From contig JAQFVV010000012.1 of assembly GCA_028023455.1 (NCBI GenBank), forward strand, positions 14,650,364-14,714,363: a stretch of 64,000 bases of DNA. The letters run 5' to 3'. The position numbers and the translations under genes are program-made. The stretch is from Epiperipatus broadwayi (taxonomy: Eukaryota > Onychophora > Udeonychophora > Euonychophora > Peripatidae). The notes below the pieces were generated by a model. The model ran no database searches. It was given only the letters and a program-made list of their open reading frames with translations, and was not told the origin of the DNA. The first letter of the stretch is position 1. Each line of letters starts with the position of its first letter. Shown here one piece after another: positions 62,977 through 64,000 of this stretch.

Positions 62977-63213
62977 TCAAGATCTCATAATATAATCTAA
63001 GCAATTGCCATTAGGAGATACGCCCACTGAAAATTTGACAGGAGTGACTAGGAAGGCCCCAACTTTGCTGTCTTCCTTCAGAAGAACGGTGACCTTCAAT
63101 CCATCCTGCAGACTGCCAACAATCATCATCGTGGCCAGGATGGAGAAGTTAAATACCATCAGCTGCCAAGAGAAGTCATCAAGGGAGAGCAACCTATCCA
63201 GATGTGACAGTGC
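62977..63213 (-). other. Possible exon or gene relic, unidentified
   Basis: A minus-strand frame of about 78 codons, open from GCA at 63213 and directly preceded by TAG, so an AG splice acceptor could lie there. It ends at a stop at 62977. It reads SHLDRLLSLDDFSWQLMVFN, a hydrophobic part, then DGLKVTVLLKEDSKVGAF. Base composition is markedly less AT-rich than the surroundings, which suggests gene ancestry. I do not recognise the protein. It could equally be a fragment of an unknown repeat. Confidence 0.25.
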
Positions 63214-63439
63214 CTAGTACAAATGCTGGATGGCTCAATCTTTAGAAGAAATCAGCAATAGTCTTCATTGCAGAATTCTATAAATCTAATAAACCCATAA
63301 TAATTTAATCATCTGACTATGAACATTCATAAAGTCGTAATTCTAATTCATTTAAAATAAATCTATAAATGTAATTATAAAAGCTTGCCTATTAATGTAA
63401 CTTTAAAAACAAGTTTCTAAATCATAATAACTAAATAAT

Positions 63440-64000
63440 TTAATCCTTTCTATAATGTGCAGCCATGCCTAATTTTTATTAATTATTTGATTTCATTTTA
63501 AATTTATGTGATATATGCCATCATTTTAAAGCAGGAAGAAAATAAATCTTTGGGGAGAGATTATTAGCTCTCCAATAAAATGTTTCATTGCATTTTTTAG
63601 CCATCATAAATTGCTGTTTCAAAATCTATTCTTGCATATAACAACAGACTGCCATGCTTTCATTGTTATATACATGTTTTACTTAAACTGCCATGTATTA
63701 GCTTGTTAGTGAGGTTTGCAATTATGTATTACTTAAATAATAGCCAAAGATAATATCACAAGCATATTTGTAATTATTATAAAGCCCGGAGCATCTTTTC
63801 CCTCTCTAGTTAATTATAAAGATATACAGATTCCATTTATTAAAATTAGATTGCTATTAACAAGCCCCTCTTAGCATGATTAAGGTATGCTAATTTGAGA
63901 ACTGGGTCAATGTAGTTTCTGCCGAATGAAATTATAGATTTAAGTGCATTTTAAAATGTCTTTAATATATTAGTATTATTATAAGTATTACGAATGTGTT
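63440..64000. other. Unique-looking non-coding DNA
   Basis: No repeat or coding signal. Contains several TAATTA-type and octamer-like words and few homopolymers, the look of a conserved non-coding element. This cannot be tested from one sequence. Confidence 0.2.

Overview
This window is AT-rich, CpG-poor animal nuclear DNA that consists almost entirely of transposable elements and their relics. Nothing identifies the species. Metazoan affinity rests on the element families: Mag-type Ty3/gypsy elements, LINE fragments including a PHD-finger ORF1, hAT and Tigger/pogo DNA transposons, a tRNA-like short retroposon and hammerhead-bearing repeats. No complete host gene is visible. One short open stretch near 63.1 kb on the minus strand might be an exon or gene relic, and the last 550 bases look like unique, possibly conserved non-coding DNA.

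Layout. 1-2.8 kb: 3' part of an old, broken Ty3/gypsy element with a candidate 3' LTR. 2.8-13.9 kb: gene-free, with a poor tandem repeat near 11 kb. 13.9-14.2 kb: hAT relic. 14.4-21.2 kb: two direct copies of a 2.9-kb unknown repeat. 24.9-40.05 kb: a cluster of palindromic or tandem repeats, LINE fragments and a tiny retroposon. 40.2-47.4 kb: LINE ORF1 relic, hAT terminus, Tigger/pogo 3' end, and a hAT deletion derivative with a perfect 8-bp target-site duplication (TSD). 49.3-49.8 kb: another LINE C-terminus. 51.6-52.3 kb: second locus of a palindromic family seen at 35.4 kb. 54.2-62.85 kb: a compound Ty3/gypsy insertion.

Two systems stand out. First, two unrelated repeat families (A at 25.0, 33.7 and 38.5-39.9 kb; B at 27.5-28.8 and 29.9 kb) carry what read as type I hammerhead self-cleaving ribozymes. 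Each has a CUGANGA core, a stem II hairpin, GAAA, a short stem III, a UH cleavage triplet and a stem I with an internal loop, all in a 59-nt footprint. They occur as tandem monomers of about 453-465 bp with inverted copies. Two family A insertions are flanked by 12-14 bp direct repeats and start and stop at different points of the monomer, as expected for retrozyme or Penelope-type retroposition from a circular or concatemeric RNA.

Second, the Ty3/gypsy insertion is a nearly full element (plus strand) joined tail-first to a truncated inverted second copy. The whole 8.6-kb structure is bounded by two U3 ends and flanked by the 5-bp repeat AAAAG. It therefore seems to have been assembled before integration and inserted once.
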